From: Candidatus Peregrinibacteria bacterium | Lineage (GTDB): Bacteria; Patescibacteriota; Gracilibacteria; CAIRYL01 | Assembly (NCBI GenBank): GCA_016220175.1 | Contig: JACRHZ010000051.1 | Location: 1-37,150 of the forward strand | Length of the DNA: 37,150 nucleotides | Reading direction: 5' to 3' | In this document: piece after piece, positions 17,020 through 25,578 of the stretch | How the letters are laid out: every line of letters begins with the position of its first letter | Numbering within the stretch: position 1 is the stretch's first letter | Notes under the pieces: generated by a model | Database searches by the model: none | What the model saw: the letters and a program-made list of their open reading frames with translations, nothing else | Told to the model about the DNA's origin: nothing | Translations under genes and position numbers: made by a program

Positions 17020-19131
17020 ATGCCCACCGAAGAAGAAAAAAATATCTTTCTTGAATCTCTTCAGAAAGAACGAGAAGCCTCCTCCAAAGTACTTGCAAAT
17101 CAAAAAGTGGAAAAGACTCCTCCGAAAAAACAAATGTCAGGAACAGCCCTTTTTGCAACGCTGTTTTTACTCTTTCTTCTTATTGTTACACTTCTCATTT
17201 TCATTCTTTCTGTAGGAGGAGGGAAAAATCCAATTTTACAAAGCTTTGGAATAGAAAGTGGAGAAGTGAAGGAGTTTTTGAAATCGCTTGTCAATTGGAT
17301 ATTTGGCGGACTTACACTTCTCCTTCTCCTCCTCTTTTCTATTGGAATATTTCGCGGAATTTCTGCAAAAAAGGAAGAACGGGAAAAGCGCAGAAACTCA
17401 CTCGTTTTTGGAACAGTTTCCGGAGGACTTATTTTTGTTGTTGTCCTGGCATGGCTCGGAATGTTTGCCTACATTAATACTTTAGAGGCAGGAGCAGTAG
17501 GGACACGAAATCAAATTGAAGTTTTGAATTTGAATCCAGGGGACAAAATCATCGCACCGCTCACCATTGCATTTTCTGCAAAAAGCATAGCAGGAGAGTT
17601 TGCCCGTCAAAAGAAAAAAGTTCAAAGATTTTTGTGGGATAAAGAAAGTGATGGAACGTACGAAGTAAATACCGGTCGTGATCCCACGGTAAATTTATGG
17701 TTTGCAACAAAAGGAGTGCACGTGGTGTCTCTCATGGTGGAAATAGAGGGGGAAAATCCACAAGAATTTCAGAGGCAGTTTGAAGTCGACGACGTTCTTT
17801 TTGTTGCAACTCCTGACGCAGGGGAAGTTCCTTTAGAGGTTTCATTTGATGCCAAAGATATTACCGAGGGACTTTCCGTACAGATATTTGAATGGGACTT
17901 TGATGGAGACTCTGTGGTAGATGAAACGACGACGAATGCCCAGATGAAACATACATATCAAAAAGTCGGAGTATTTCCAGTGAGACTTCGCATTCGTCTT
18001 CAGGATGGACGCGTAGAAACGTACGAACGCAGAATTACAACCACAGGTGCTACTTCTGAGCAGATCAAAGCTATTATTGAAGCGTCTTTAGTAGAGGGAT
18101 TTGCGCCACTTAAGGTAGAGTTTTCAGGAAAAGATTCCTTTTCCTCTGAAGGCAAAATTACGGGATATTTTTGGAATTTGGGAGAAAAAGATACTTTGCG
18201 AAAAGGCGATGTCGTAACACACACGTATGTAGCACCAGGAACATATCGCGTAGAATTGCGTATTACAAATGATATCAAGATGGAAGCTACGGACACTGTG
18301 GAAATTGTCGTAAAAGGAACTTCAAAAGCCCCCGAGATAGTACTCACGAGTGTGCCAGCGGGAGATGCATCAGGGAAAATTATCGAAAAAGAAAGCCCGC
18401 TCACCGTTACTTTTGATGCGAGTCAATCAAAAGATCCTGATGGAGATATTGTCAGTTGGGATTGGGATGTAAATACAGATGGAATTCCCGATGAGTATGG
18501 GGAAAAATTCACGTATACCTTCGAAACAGCTGGAGAATATACGGTAACTCTTACTCTCCGTGATGCTGATGGAAATCAGAGCACGGCAACTCGTGAAGTT
18601 CTTCTTGGGAAAAATCCAGTACAGGCGAATATTATTGCAACTCCTGAAACCGGATCTGTTCCATTGACAATCACATTTGACGGCTCTGGCTCAAGTTGTG
18701 GGATAAAATGCAAGATTCTCTCGTTCGAATGGAATTTTGGAGATGGAACACAGCCTCAGCTGACCGGAGCCCATACCACACATACATTCACCAAGGTGGG
18801 AACTTTTACAGTAGGGCTTCAAATTACTTCAGAAAATGGAGATAGAATTTCTGGAAAAAAAGTGATTGCTGTACGAGAACCTGCGCTGAAAGCATGCTTT
18901 GAACCGAGCAGGCTTTCTGGAAAAGCCCCGCTTCCAATTCTCTTTAAAGACTGTTCTGACGGGACTATTCAAAAATGGAAGTGGGATTTTGGAGACGGAT
19001 ACATTTCTGAAGAACGCGCACCGGAACACACTTTTTCTGCCGCTGGAACATATACCGTCAGACTCTCTGTGATGGATGAGAATAATACGACTTCTCAGGA
19101 TTCACAGGATATTCAAGTCGAGGCTCCTTAA
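17020..19131 (+). CDS. Membrane-anchored PKD-repeat surface protein
   Basis: A 703-residue protein with three predicted membrane helices near the N-terminus (about 43-66, 93-112, 128-152) and a large extracytoplasmic part made of about six PKD-type beta-sandwich repeats. The repeats show WDFDGD, YFWNLGEKD, WDWDVNTDG, WNFGDG and WDFGDG in their first half and the H-T-Y/F-x-x-x-G-x-[FY]-x-V block in their second (KHTYQKVGVFPV, THTYVAPGTYRV, TYTFETAGEYTV, THTFTKVGTFTV, EHTFSAAGTYTV). The first repeat (VQRFLWDKESDG) is divergent. PKD domains mediate protein or carbohydrate contact, so adhesion or envelope structure is likely. The ATG at 17020 follows TTTTCTTTCCT. A small membrane protein gene follows by 23 bp. 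Confidence 0.9.
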   Translation: MPTEEEKNIFLESLQKEREASSKVLANQKVEKTPPKKQMSGTALFATLFLLFLLIVTLLIFILSVGGGKNPILQSFGIESGEVKEFLKSLVNWIFGGLTLLLLLLFSIGIFRGISAKKEEREKRRNSLVFGTVSGGLIFVVVLAWLGMFAYINTLEAGAVGTRNQIEVLNLNPGDKIIAPLTIAFSAKSIAGEFARQKKKVQRFLWDKESDGTYEVNTGRDPTVNLWFATKGVHVVSLMVEIEGENPQEFQRQFEVDDVLFVATPDAGEVPLEVSFDAKDITEGLSVQIFEWDFDGDSVVDETTTNAQMKHTYQKVGVFPVRLRIRLQDGRVETYERRITTTGATSEQIKAIIEASLVEGFAPLKVEFSGKDSFSSEGKITGYFWNLGEKDTLRKGDVVTHTYVAPGTYRVELRITNDIKMEATDTVEIVVKGTSKAPEIVLTSVPAGDASGKIIEKESPLTVTFDASQSKDPDGDIVSWDWDVNTDGIPDEYGEKFTYTFETAGEYTVTLTLRDADGNQSTATREVLLGKNPVQANIIATPETGSVPLTITFDGSGSSCGIKCKILSFEWNFGDGTQPQLTGAHTTHTFTKVGTFTVGLQITSENGDRISGKKVIAVREPALKACFEPSRLSGKAPLPILFKDCSDGTIQKWKWDFGDGYISEERAPEHTFSAAGTYTVRLSVMDENNTTSQDSQDIQVEAP

Positions 19132-19154
19132 TTTTTCATTTTTTTCCTTACCCC

Positions 19155-19259
19155 ATGAATTCAAAAACAAAAAAAGCAATGGTGGTGACACTGGCTGTTC
19201 TCTCCACGATTGCTTTACTTTCAACCATTGTTCTTCCTCTCCTGCAAATATTCCAATGA
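19155..19259 (+). CDS. 34-residue single-span membrane protein
   Basis: An ATG 23 bp behind the PKD gene opens a frame to TGA at 19257. The peptide begins MNSKTKKAMVV and continues as one hydrophobic helix (VTLAVLSTIALLSTIVLPLLQIF), with the positive residues at the start, so the N-terminus should stay inside. The leader TTTTTTCCTTACCCC is pyrimidine-rich as at many starts here. A short basic N-terminus followed by a helix is a common pattern for very small conserved CPR membrane proteins. Position suggests co-expression with the PKD protein. Function unknown; too short to be sure without homologs. Confidence 0.6.
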   Translation: MNSKTKKAMVVTLAVLSTIALLSTIVLPLLQIFQ

Positions 19260-19326
19260 AGAATAATGAGAGAATGAACATCTCTAAAAAAAGCCTCACG
19301 AAGATGAAAAGTAGAGACTATTTTTG

Positions 19327-19403
19327 TGGGGCGGCCGATGGGATTCGAACCCATGACATTCGGGACCACAACCCGACGCTCTAGCCACTGAACTACGGCC
19401 GCC
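19327..19403 (-). tRNA. tRNA-His (GTG anticodon)
   Basis: The minus strand folds into a full cloverleaf. The extra G(-1) pairs with C73, the mark of tRNA-His. The acceptor is GCGGCCG/CGGCCGC, followed by TA and a D-arm with AGTTCAGTGG. The anticodon loop in CGGGTTGTGGTCCCG has GTG, and the T-arm is GGGTTCGAATCCC. CCA is encoded (TGG on plus at 19327-19329). It is transcribed against its neighbours from its own extended -10 promoter. Confidence 0.97.
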
Positions 19404-19433
19404 ATGCTTTAGGAAAGCTCGAAGAGTGTAGGA

Positions 19434-19442
19434 ATTATACCA
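19434..19442 (-). promoter_or_regulatory. Extended -10 promoter of tRNA-His
   Basis: Minus strand ATGGTATAATTCC has TGG directly before a perfect TATAAT. The start point would be near 19427, about 24 bases before the tRNA 5' end at 19403. No recognisable -35 lies at the expected distance. Confidence 0.65.
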
Positions 19443-19473
19443 TAAAATTGCAACATCTTTTCGTTGAAATCCC

Positions 19474-20793
19474 ATGAAAACTCTCCAGATAATTTCTTTT
19501 GCATATCGTCTTCTTAGGCGTCGTCTGGGGAGGAATATCCTTGTGTTTGGAGGTGTTTTTATAGGGACATTTCTCCTGGTTTTGTTTTTATCTTTTGCGG
19601 AGGGAGTAAAACTGAGCATTCTTCTTCCGATAGAAAAAGAGCTCAGTTCTGAAGCTCTTGTCGTTATGGCGGAACCAAAAACCTCATCGGGATTTGACCC
19701 ACTCGTATTTTTTCGTGCTCGATCAGAAGGGTATATATCCCCTGAAATATTTCGTCAGATTGAAAAACTTCCTGAGGTGAAAAAAGTATATCCAGAAACA
19801 AGAATTCCATTTCCTGTAGCGACAAATGCAGAAATAATTTTTGGTGTCGGATTTGCATTTGATTCCACACTCAGCGGATATCCTTCAGAACTTCTTCAGG
19901 AATATCTTCCGGAATGGCAAACATTTACGGGCTCTGAAGATTTTATACCAGTGGTGCTTTCTCCACTCCTCGTGGAAATATACAATTCCACGATTGGAGA
20001 AATTGTTCCCGGGGCATCTAAAAAAACACTCAAAAATTTTCTCGGTCAAGAAATGGAATTCACTTTCGGAAAAATAAATTATTTGGATTTTTTTCAGAGC
20101 TTTCCTGAAGGAGTTTCTCCGGAGGTAAAAAAAGGAAAAATTGTCGGTTTTGCTCCTTTTCTTTCGCCCTTTACTTTTGGAATTCCTGAAAAAATTGCCC
20201 GAGAAATGTGGATGAAATATGAAAAAATCTCCGCTGAAGAACTTCTCCCAAAATCTACAGTAGTGAAGGTCTGGAACCAGGAAGATGTTCCTTTGCTGAA
20301 GCAAAAGTTTCAGGAGATGCATCTTTTAACGAGGGATCTTTCAGCCAATCTTGATACAGTACGAAATCTGCTCTTTGGACTAGAAACAATCATTCTTATT
20401 ACTGCCGGACTCATTCTTGCTCTCGCGTTTCTTTTTTGTGGATCAGTACTCTCTCTTTCCATTTTAGAACACCAAAAAAGCATCGGAATTCTTCAAACAC
20501 TCGGCGGATCTCCATCCGATATTCGGAACATATTTTTTTCACAAGGGATTCTCATTCTTGGAGGAGGGATTTTCTCCGGATGTATTTTTGCTTTCGTTCT
20601 CGGGAACGTATTAAATTCAATTATTCTCCCTTCTCTTCCTGAATTCTCAATTGCGCCTTCCTCAATTTTTTATTTCAACTGGATGTTCTTTTTAAAAATA
20701 TTTGCTATAATCTTCTTTGGAGCAATTACAGTTGCTTATGTGCCAGCACGGAATGCAGGTCGCAGAAGTCCACTTGAGACAATTCTCCACTAA
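19474..20793 (+). CDS. ABC transporter permease, FtsX/MacB-like
   Basis: A 439-residue membrane protein with the MacB/FtsX topology. There is one helix near the N-terminus (about 21-43, NILVFGGVFIGTFLLVLFLSF), a large extracytoplasmic domain (about 45-300), then three helices (about 305-330, 350-380, 403-425). The C-terminal module reads SILEHQKSIGILQTLGGSPSDIRNIFFSQGILILGGG and ends AYVPARNAGRRSPLETILH, equivalent to the PARRAARxxPxEALR ending of the family. Such permeases usually act as mechanotransmission partners of an ATPase; no ATP-binding subunit is adjacent, so its partner is elsewhere. An ECF sigma factor follows after 124 bp that contain a terminator-like hairpin. Confidence 0.88.
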   Translation: MKTLQIISFAYRLLRRRLGRNILVFGGVFIGTFLLVLFLSFAEGVKLSILLPIEKELSSEALVVMAEPKTSSGFDPLVFFRARSEGYISPEIFRQIEKLPEVKKVYPETRIPFPVATNAEIIFGVGFAFDSTLSGYPSELLQEYLPEWQTFTGSEDFIPVVLSPLLVEIYNSTIGEIVPGASKKTLKNFLGQEMEFTFGKINYLDFFQSFPEGVSPEVKKGKIVGFAPFLSPFTFGIPEKIAREMWMKYEKISAEELLPKSTVVKVWNQEDVPLLKQKFQEMHLLTRDLSANLDTVRNLLFGLETIILITAGLILALAFLFCGSVLSLSILEHQKSIGILQTLGGSPSDIRNIFFSQGILILGGGIFSGCIFAFVLGNVLNSIILPSLPEFSIAPSSIFYFNWMFFLKIFAIIFFGAITVAYVPARNAGRRSPLETILH

Positions 20794-20836
20794 AGTACGA
20801 ATTCCAACATTTTTTGTTTCTCAATATTTGCGAAAT

Positions 20837-20898
20837 TTGGTAAAGTGAGTCCCCAAGGCGCAACAAAAAGACATAACGCCAGGAAGCCTTGGTTTTTT
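20837..20898 (+). terminator. Extended -10-like box followed by a hairpin with T-run: terminator of the permease gene or leader attenuator
   Basis: TTTGGTAAAGTGA (TGG plus a TAAAGT hexamer at 20838-20846) is followed by CCAAGGC (20853-20859), 26 bases, GCCTTGG (20886-20892) and T6. The 7-bp stem with the T-run is a plausible intrinsic terminator for the permease gene. GGCG (20857-20860) can instead pair with CGCC (20877-20880), so two exclusive folds exist. It lies 20-80 bp before the ECF sigma gene, so it might regulate that gene. Confidence 0.55.
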
Positions 20899-20917
20899 AT
20901 GAGATTTCTCTAACATA

Positions 20918-21487
20918 ATGGATTACTCAACTCGTTTTACGGCAGAACTTCTCCAAAAAGCGAAAGATGGCGATCAAGAAGCATTTGGAGAAATTTTTGA
21001 TGTTCTTTTAGAGCCAATATATCGCTATATTCTTTTTCATGTCGGAGATCCGCGTATTTCAGAACAAATTACAGAAGAGTTTTTTTTAAGACTTTGGAAA
21101 GATCTCAGAAAATTTCGTCAAAACGGCAAAGGGAATTTTCAAATATGGGCTTTTCAGCTCTGTTATAAAATCGTCTTGGGACACGCTTCTCCAGACAAAA
21201 ATATTCAAAAAAGTTCTTTAGGAGAGACCGCTGAAGCATCTTCCCCAGCACAGGCCCAAGATTTTCAGTTGCAAAGAGCGCTCCTTGAATTACCAGATTC
21301 TCAAGCAGAAGCTATTATTCTCAAATATTTTTGTTCTCTTAGTCCTGCAGAAGTCGGAGGAATTCTTGAAAAAACGGAAGGAGCAGTACGAATTTTACAG
21401 TCTCGGGGACTCAAAAAACTTCGAGAAATTCTCGAAGGAGTTAAGCCTAAAGAAGACAATTCTGAAGAAGATGAAAACATCATCTAA
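20918..21487 (+). CDS. ECF-type RNA polymerase sigma-70 factor
   Basis: A 189-residue sigma factor with only regions 2 and 4. Region 2 reads AKDGDQEAFGEIFDVLLEPIYRYILFHVGDPRISEQITEEFFLRLWKDL, the usual ECF sequence in which a helix is followed by the -10 recognition segment. Region 4 reads LLELPDSQAEAIILKYFCSLSPAEVGGILEKTEGAVRILQSRGLKKLREIL, a helix-turn-helix for -35 binding. The gene is followed after 32 bp by a single-span FecR-domain protein that is a natural candidate for its anti-sigma or sensor partner. The target promoters cannot be read from the window. The ATG at 20918 has no Shine-Dalgarno. Confidence 0.92.
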   Translation: MDYSTRFTAELLQKAKDGDQEAFGEIFDVLLEPIYRYILFHVGDPRISEQITEEFFLRLWKDLRKFRQNGKGNFQIWAFQLCYKIVLGHASPDKNIQKSSLGETAEASSPAQAQDFQLQRALLELPDSQAEAIILKYFCSLSPAEVGGILEKTEGAVRILQSRGLKKLREILEGVKPKEDNSEEDENII

Positions 21488-21519
21488 TATCGAAATCCTC
21501 ACATACAATTTCCCTAAAA

Positions 21520-23400
21520 ATGGAATCATTTCAGTTTGTATCACTTGAAAGGCGGCTCTATGAAGGGAGAAAGATCGCTCCCTCTGAGGATTTTGAGGAA
21601 TCACTCAAAGCGTTTCTCTTTTCCCAAATGGCGGAGAAAAATGAGAAGTGGTTTTTGCAGTTTGTAAAAGATTTGGAAATATCATCTGACTTTGCGGTCG
21701 TAAAAAATCGCATTTGGCAGAATCTAGAACATTCGGCAGACTCCTTGCCATTTGATCTTTCCGATTTTCTGAGACATGTTGTCAGGAAATCATGGTTCTG
21801 GAAATCCATCGTAGCAGTGATCTTTATTGTGGGAGGATTTCTTATTGTTCCTCCATATCTTTTTGGAAGCGACATCCTTCCTCAACAATTTTCATTACTT
21901 ATGGAAGCTGCTGGCGAAGTTCATATTGTTCAGGGAACTGAGGAGAGCCAAGGGAAAGGAGGGGAACATCTTTCTCAAGGACAAACAATTCAAACGGGAG
22001 AAGGAACAGCACAAATAGTTTTTTTTGATGAAACCCTTTTCAGAATTGGACCACATTCCTCTGTGACTCTCCAAAAAAATACGCAATATCCAGGCCCTTC
22101 CCATTCTGGAGAAATAGAAGTCGTTCTAGAGGAGGGGAAAGTTTGGCTTCGTTCGTTTGCCACACCGACTCCAGATATGAAATTTGTATTGAAATCAGGA
22201 GACATTCTCATTTCTCCACTTCCTGGAACACTTGATGTGAGTCGAGAAGCACGAGAAACACAAATTCGTATTTGGGAACGCAGTGCTAAAATTTCAGATC
22301 AAGAAAATAAGCAGAATACTATTTTTGTTGCGGGATCAAAAATTCGGTATTCCCCGCTGGAAGGGAGACAAGAAGAGGATCTTTTGACTGAAGACAAAAA
22401 TGAAGAATGGGTTCGGAAAAACATATCAGATGACGAAATCTTCCTCAAAAATCGCCTTCAAACACTCGAGTACGAATATAGAAATCACTCAGGAGTCCTC
22501 CCCGGATCCTTTTTATATCCGATAAAAATATGGGGAGAACCAAATCTTTTTCAAGGAGCCCCAGCTGACGATTTTTATGTGATTGAAAAAAGAATTGAAG
22601 AAGTACTTCTTCTCTTCTTGCAGGGTGATGAAAAAAAAGCACTTGCCACGCTTGAAGAAGCGACGTTCGCTTTGCAAGCAATTCTTCTTGAACATCAAGA
22701 GCTTCGTCCTCTTGCTGCTCAAGTGTTTAATCGATTTCAAACAGATCTTATGTTTCTCCCTGCGGATTCTCCGCTCTGGAAGATTCGGAAAAAATTATAC
22801 GATACAGAAGCAGAAGTTTTTCACCAAAACCCATTCTATTTTCACAGAAACGCAGTAGAAGAGCTCTGGAATCTGCAGACCATTATTCTGGAATCCGATA
22901 AGCTCATTTCTCGAAAACAATTCGAAACGTACGAATTTCAGAAATCCTTTCTGCCACCTCCTATTACAAATGACCCCGAGGAGAAAGCTTCTCTCCTTCG
23001 GCTTAAAATACAGGAAATAAAACTTCTTAATTTTCTGTTTTTTAAACTCTTTGCGGAAAGTAACATCGAAGCTGCTGAGGACAAAGTTATCGCTGAAATT
23101 CTCATGCTCATCGAAGGAAAAGAAGACATCAAAAATCTTCTTTGGGAAGAAACTTCTCAGCCGCCTGACACAAATCCAATTTATGATTTTCAGGAAAAGG
23201 TAAAAATTTATAAAACTCTTCAGGGAAGAAAAAATCAGACAGCGTCACTTTTGTCAGAAGTAGAAAACACCGCAAGAAGTCTTCCTTTCCTTCAGGAAAT
23301 TCGAAAAGTACTCGGTCCAGAGCTCCGTGATGTTGTTACGAAAAAAATGGGAGAAATCCTTGAGGAAGAAGAGAAGAAAATTATCTTAGAGGCGAGTTAG
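21520..23400 (+). CDS. FecR-domain / DUF5667 single-pass membrane protein, putative anti-sigma partner
   Basis: A 626-residue protein with a cytoplasmic N-terminus (1-92), one membrane helix (about 94-115), a FecR-type domain (about 125-250) and a DUF5667-like helical region (about 325-440). The FecR part shows GEVHIVQGTEES...GQTIQTGEGTAQIVFFDETLFRIGPHSSVTLQK, then EVVLEEGKVWLRSFATPT. The DUF5667 part shows GVLPGSFLYPIKIWGE...IEKRIEEVLLLFLQGDEKKALATLEEA. FecR proteins classically pass an outside signal to a cognate ECF sigma factor, and this gene lies 32 bp behind one. The N-terminal 90 residues are the place to expect sigma binding, but no ZAS-type zinc motif is seen. The remaining C-terminal about 190 residues are helical with no known match. 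Confidence 0.85.
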   Translation: MESFQFVSLERRLYEGRKIAPSEDFEESLKAFLFSQMAEKNEKWFLQFVKDLEISSDFAVVKNRIWQNLEHSADSLPFDLSDFLRHVVRKSWFWKSIVAVIFIVGGFLIVPPYLFGSDILPQQFSLLMEAAGEVHIVQGTEESQGKGGEHLSQGQTIQTGEGTAQIVFFDETLFRIGPHSSVTLQKNTQYPGPSHSGEIEVVLEEGKVWLRSFATPTPDMKFVLKSGDILISPLPGTLDVSREARETQIRIWERSAKISDQENKQNTIFVAGSKIRYSPLEGRQEEDLLTEDKNEEWVRKNISDDEIFLKNRLQTLEYEYRNHSGVLPGSFLYPIKIWGEPNLFQGAPADDFYVIEKRIEEVLLLFLQGDEKKALATLEEATFALQAILLEHQELRPLAAQVFNRFQTDLMFLPADSPLWKIRKKLYDTEAEVFHQNPFYFHRNAVEELWNLQTIILESDKLISRKQFETYEFQKSFLPPPITNDPEEKASLLRLKIQEIKLLNFLFFKLFAESNIEAAEDKVIAEILMLIEGKEDIKNLLWEETSQPPDTNPIYDFQEKVKIYKTLQGRKNQTASLLSEVENTARSLPFLQEIRKVLGPELRDVVTKKMGEILEEEEKKIILEAS

Positions 23401-23448
23401 AGCGAAGAGGTATTCTTTTCCTAGAAGATATTTTATTTTGAAACACAC

Positions 23449-25233
23449 GTGAAACCAGCTATAAAAATCTTCGGAAATGAAAGAGAAATTATTGCGGAAT
23501 CGATCATTATTGAAATGTTTCAGTGTGGGGAAGTGCACCCAAAAAAATTGGAAGACATAAAAAATACGTGGACGAAAGGAAAGAACATTTCATCGCCCTC
23601 AAACGTTGATCTCTTAAAGTCGTACAGAAAGCTTGTGGGCAGTAAAAAAATTCCAGAAACTCCTTGGCTTCAGAAGAAACTGAGAAAAAGGTCAATTCGA
23701 ACACTTTCGGGGATTTCTCCCATTTCAGTTCTCACGAAACCTTACCCTTGCCCGGGAAGATGTGTGTATTGTCCTACAGAGAAAGCTTCTCCAGAAGGGA
23801 AAACACTCTTTGAAATCGATTCGGAAAAGAAATATGGTCCTCAAAAAATTGCCAAGAAATACCGAAGACCCGGAGCGCTCGTTATGCCAAAGAGCTATCT
23901 CTCCTCTGAGCCGGCAGCGATGAAAGCGCTCCTCAATTCATTTGATCCGTGGAAGCAAGTTCAAAACAGAATTCGAGCGCTCAAAGAAACTGGGCATTTT
24001 CCAGAAAAATGCGAACTTATTGTTATTGGAGGAACATTTTCCTTTCTTCCAAAAAAATATCAAACATGGTTTGTAAAAAGATGTGTTCAAGCCTTGAATG
24101 AAGACAAATCTCCTCATAAAAGAATAGAAAAAGTTCTGCAGGAGAATGAAAAAGCACAGCATCGGGCGATTGGCATTGTTCTCGAAACAAGACCAGATCA
24201 TATCACGTTAAAAGAAGCAAAAAGATTTCGATTCATGGGATGCACTCGGGTGGAAATCGGAGTACAAACGCTTGATGATGCCGTTTCTCTGTACACGAAA
24301 AGAGGTCATGGCAATGCGGAAGTTATCAGAGCAACAAAAATTTTACGTGATGCAGGATATAAAATTTGCTATCACATGATGCCAGGACTTCCGGGAAGCA
24401 CTCCACAAAAAGATCTTCAGAGTTTTCAAACGATGTACTCTGATCCAAATTTTAAACCGGATTATCTCAAAATTTATCCGTGTTCAGTTGTTCCATTTTC
24501 TGAGCTTGCAGAATGGTACGCTCAGGGCAAATTCACTCCAGCGACACATGAGGACCTTATTCCCCTTCTTCTCGACATCAAAGCGATGACACCGCCATGG
24601 GTTCGTATCACGAGACTCATTCGTGATATTCCCAGTACAGCAATTCTTGCTGGCTCAAAAATCACAAATCTCCGTCAGCACCTCTCTTTCCTTTCGAAAA
24701 AAAGAGGAACACCGTGCAAATGTATTCGGTGTCGTGAAATTCGCGATGAGAAATTTAATCCCGAAGAAATAATTCTGAAAAGAATGGAATATGAAGCAAA
24801 TGATGGCCATGAAATTTTTCTTTCGCACGAAACTCCAAATGGAAAAATCATCGCACTTTTACGGCTCAGAATTCCTTCGTGGTTTTTCTCAAAAAATCCT
24901 GGGAAACCGCTTTTTCGAGTCCTCAAAAATTGTGCACTTATTCGGGAATTGCACACGTATGGAGAACTTGTTCCGGTAGGAAAACGAACAGGAAATTCGC
25001 AACATGGAGGATGGGGAAAAAAACTCCTCTTTGAAGCGGAAAAGATTATTGATGAGGAATATCACATTCCAAAAGTTGCTGTTATTTCTGGCGTAGGAGC
25101 AAAAGATTACTACAGAAAATTTGGGTATGAAGAAGAGCAGACGTATATGGTGAAAAAACTAATTAAGAAATCAAGAAGGCATCATGATATACTCAAATCG
25201 CAAAAAACTGTACAAAATTTAACGATTCCTTAA
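23449..25233 (+). CDS. elp3: Elp3-type radical SAM / GNAT tRNA uridine-34 modification enzyme
   Basis: A 594-residue protein with full Elp3 architecture. The N-terminal region is followed by a radical SAM core with CPGRCVYC (Cys101, Cys105, Cys108, spacing CX3CX2C) inside the Elp3 signature RTLSGISPISVLTKPYPCPG. Then MPKSYLSSEPAAMKALLNSFDPWKQVQNR and ELIVIGGTFSFLP follow, also diagnostic. The C-terminus is a GNAT domain (IRELHTYGELVPVGKRTGNSQHGGWGKKLLFEAEKI...VISGVGAKDYYRKFGY). Eukaryotic and archaeal Elp3 build carboxymethyl groups on wobble U34; stand-alone bacterial and archaeal forms exist. The start is GTG at 23449. It forms a likely operon with the DsrE-like gene, which begins 10 bp behind the stop. 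Confidence 0.95.
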   Translation: MKPAIKIFGNEREIIAESIIIEMFQCGEVHPKKLEDIKNTWTKGKNISSPSNVDLLKSYRKLVGSKKIPETPWLQKKLRKRSIRTLSGISPISVLTKPYPCPGRCVYCPTEKASPEGKTLFEIDSEKKYGPQKIAKKYRRPGALVMPKSYLSSEPAAMKALLNSFDPWKQVQNRIRALKETGHFPEKCELIVIGGTFSFLPKKYQTWFVKRCVQALNEDKSPHKRIEKVLQENEKAQHRAIGIVLETRPDHITLKEAKRFRFMGCTRVEIGVQTLDDAVSLYTKRGHGNAEVIRATKILRDAGYKICYHMMPGLPGSTPQKDLQSFQTMYSDPNFKPDYLKIYPCSVVPFSELAEWYAQGKFTPATHEDLIPLLLDIKAMTPPWVRITRLIRDIPSTAILAGSKITNLRQHLSFLSKKRGTPCKCIRCREIRDEKFNPEEIILKRMEYEANDGHEIFLSHETPNGKIIALLRLRIPSWFFSKNPGKPLFRVLKNCALIRELHTYGELVPVGKRTGNSQHGGWGKKLLFEAEKIIDEEYHIPKVAVISGVGAKDYYRKFGYEEEQTYMVKKLIKKSRRHHDILKSQKTVQNLTIP

Positions 25234-25243
25234 CAACTCCAAT

Positions 25244-25567
25244 ATGAAGCTCGCAATCATTCTCTCGGCAAGTGAACCAGAAAGCAATTGGAATGCTTTT
25301 CGATTGGCAAATTTTGCTCTTAAACAAGGTGATGAAGTTAAGGTTTTTCTTGTTGGACAAGGAGTGGAATATGAAACTGCAAGTTCAGAAAAATTCAATA
25401 TTAAAGAGCAATCTGAAGAGTTTTTAAAGTCGGATAAAGCGCAAATCATGGCTTGTGGCACTTGTCTCAAATTACGTGAAAAGGAGGCTACGAGCACGTG
25501 CCCGATGAGTACTATGAAAGATTTATACGCATTAATAAAAGGATGTGACAAAGTTTTAACTTTTTAA
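25244..25567 (+). CDS. DsrE/DsrF-like (YchN-type) small sulfur-relay family protein
   Basis: A 107-residue protein starting MKLAIILSASEPESNWNAFRLANFALKQGDEVKVFLVGQGVE, the alpha/beta DsrE fold in which strand 1 is followed by a helix carrying the family's A-x-x-x-A-x-x-x-G pattern. A conserved cysteine pair sits in MACGTCLKLREKEATSTCPMST; the equivalent cysteine in DsrE/TusD proteins carries persulfide. It starts 10 bp after elp3. Since Elp3 and thiolation both modify tRNA wobble uridine, a role as sulfur carrier is possible, but the sequence alone does not show it. Many family members act elsewhere. Confidence 0.85.
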   Translation: MKLAIILSASEPESNWNAFRLANFALKQGDEVKVFLVGQGVEYETASSEKFNIKEQSEEFLKSDKAQIMACGTCLKLREKEATSTCPMSTMKDLYALIKGCDKVLTF

Positions 25568-25578
25568 TTACACACGCT

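Noticed and set aside
18000-18404. 134-codon leftward frame inside the PKD gene
   Set aside because: Antisense of PKD repeats; Ser/Pro/Val-rich without domain or start context.
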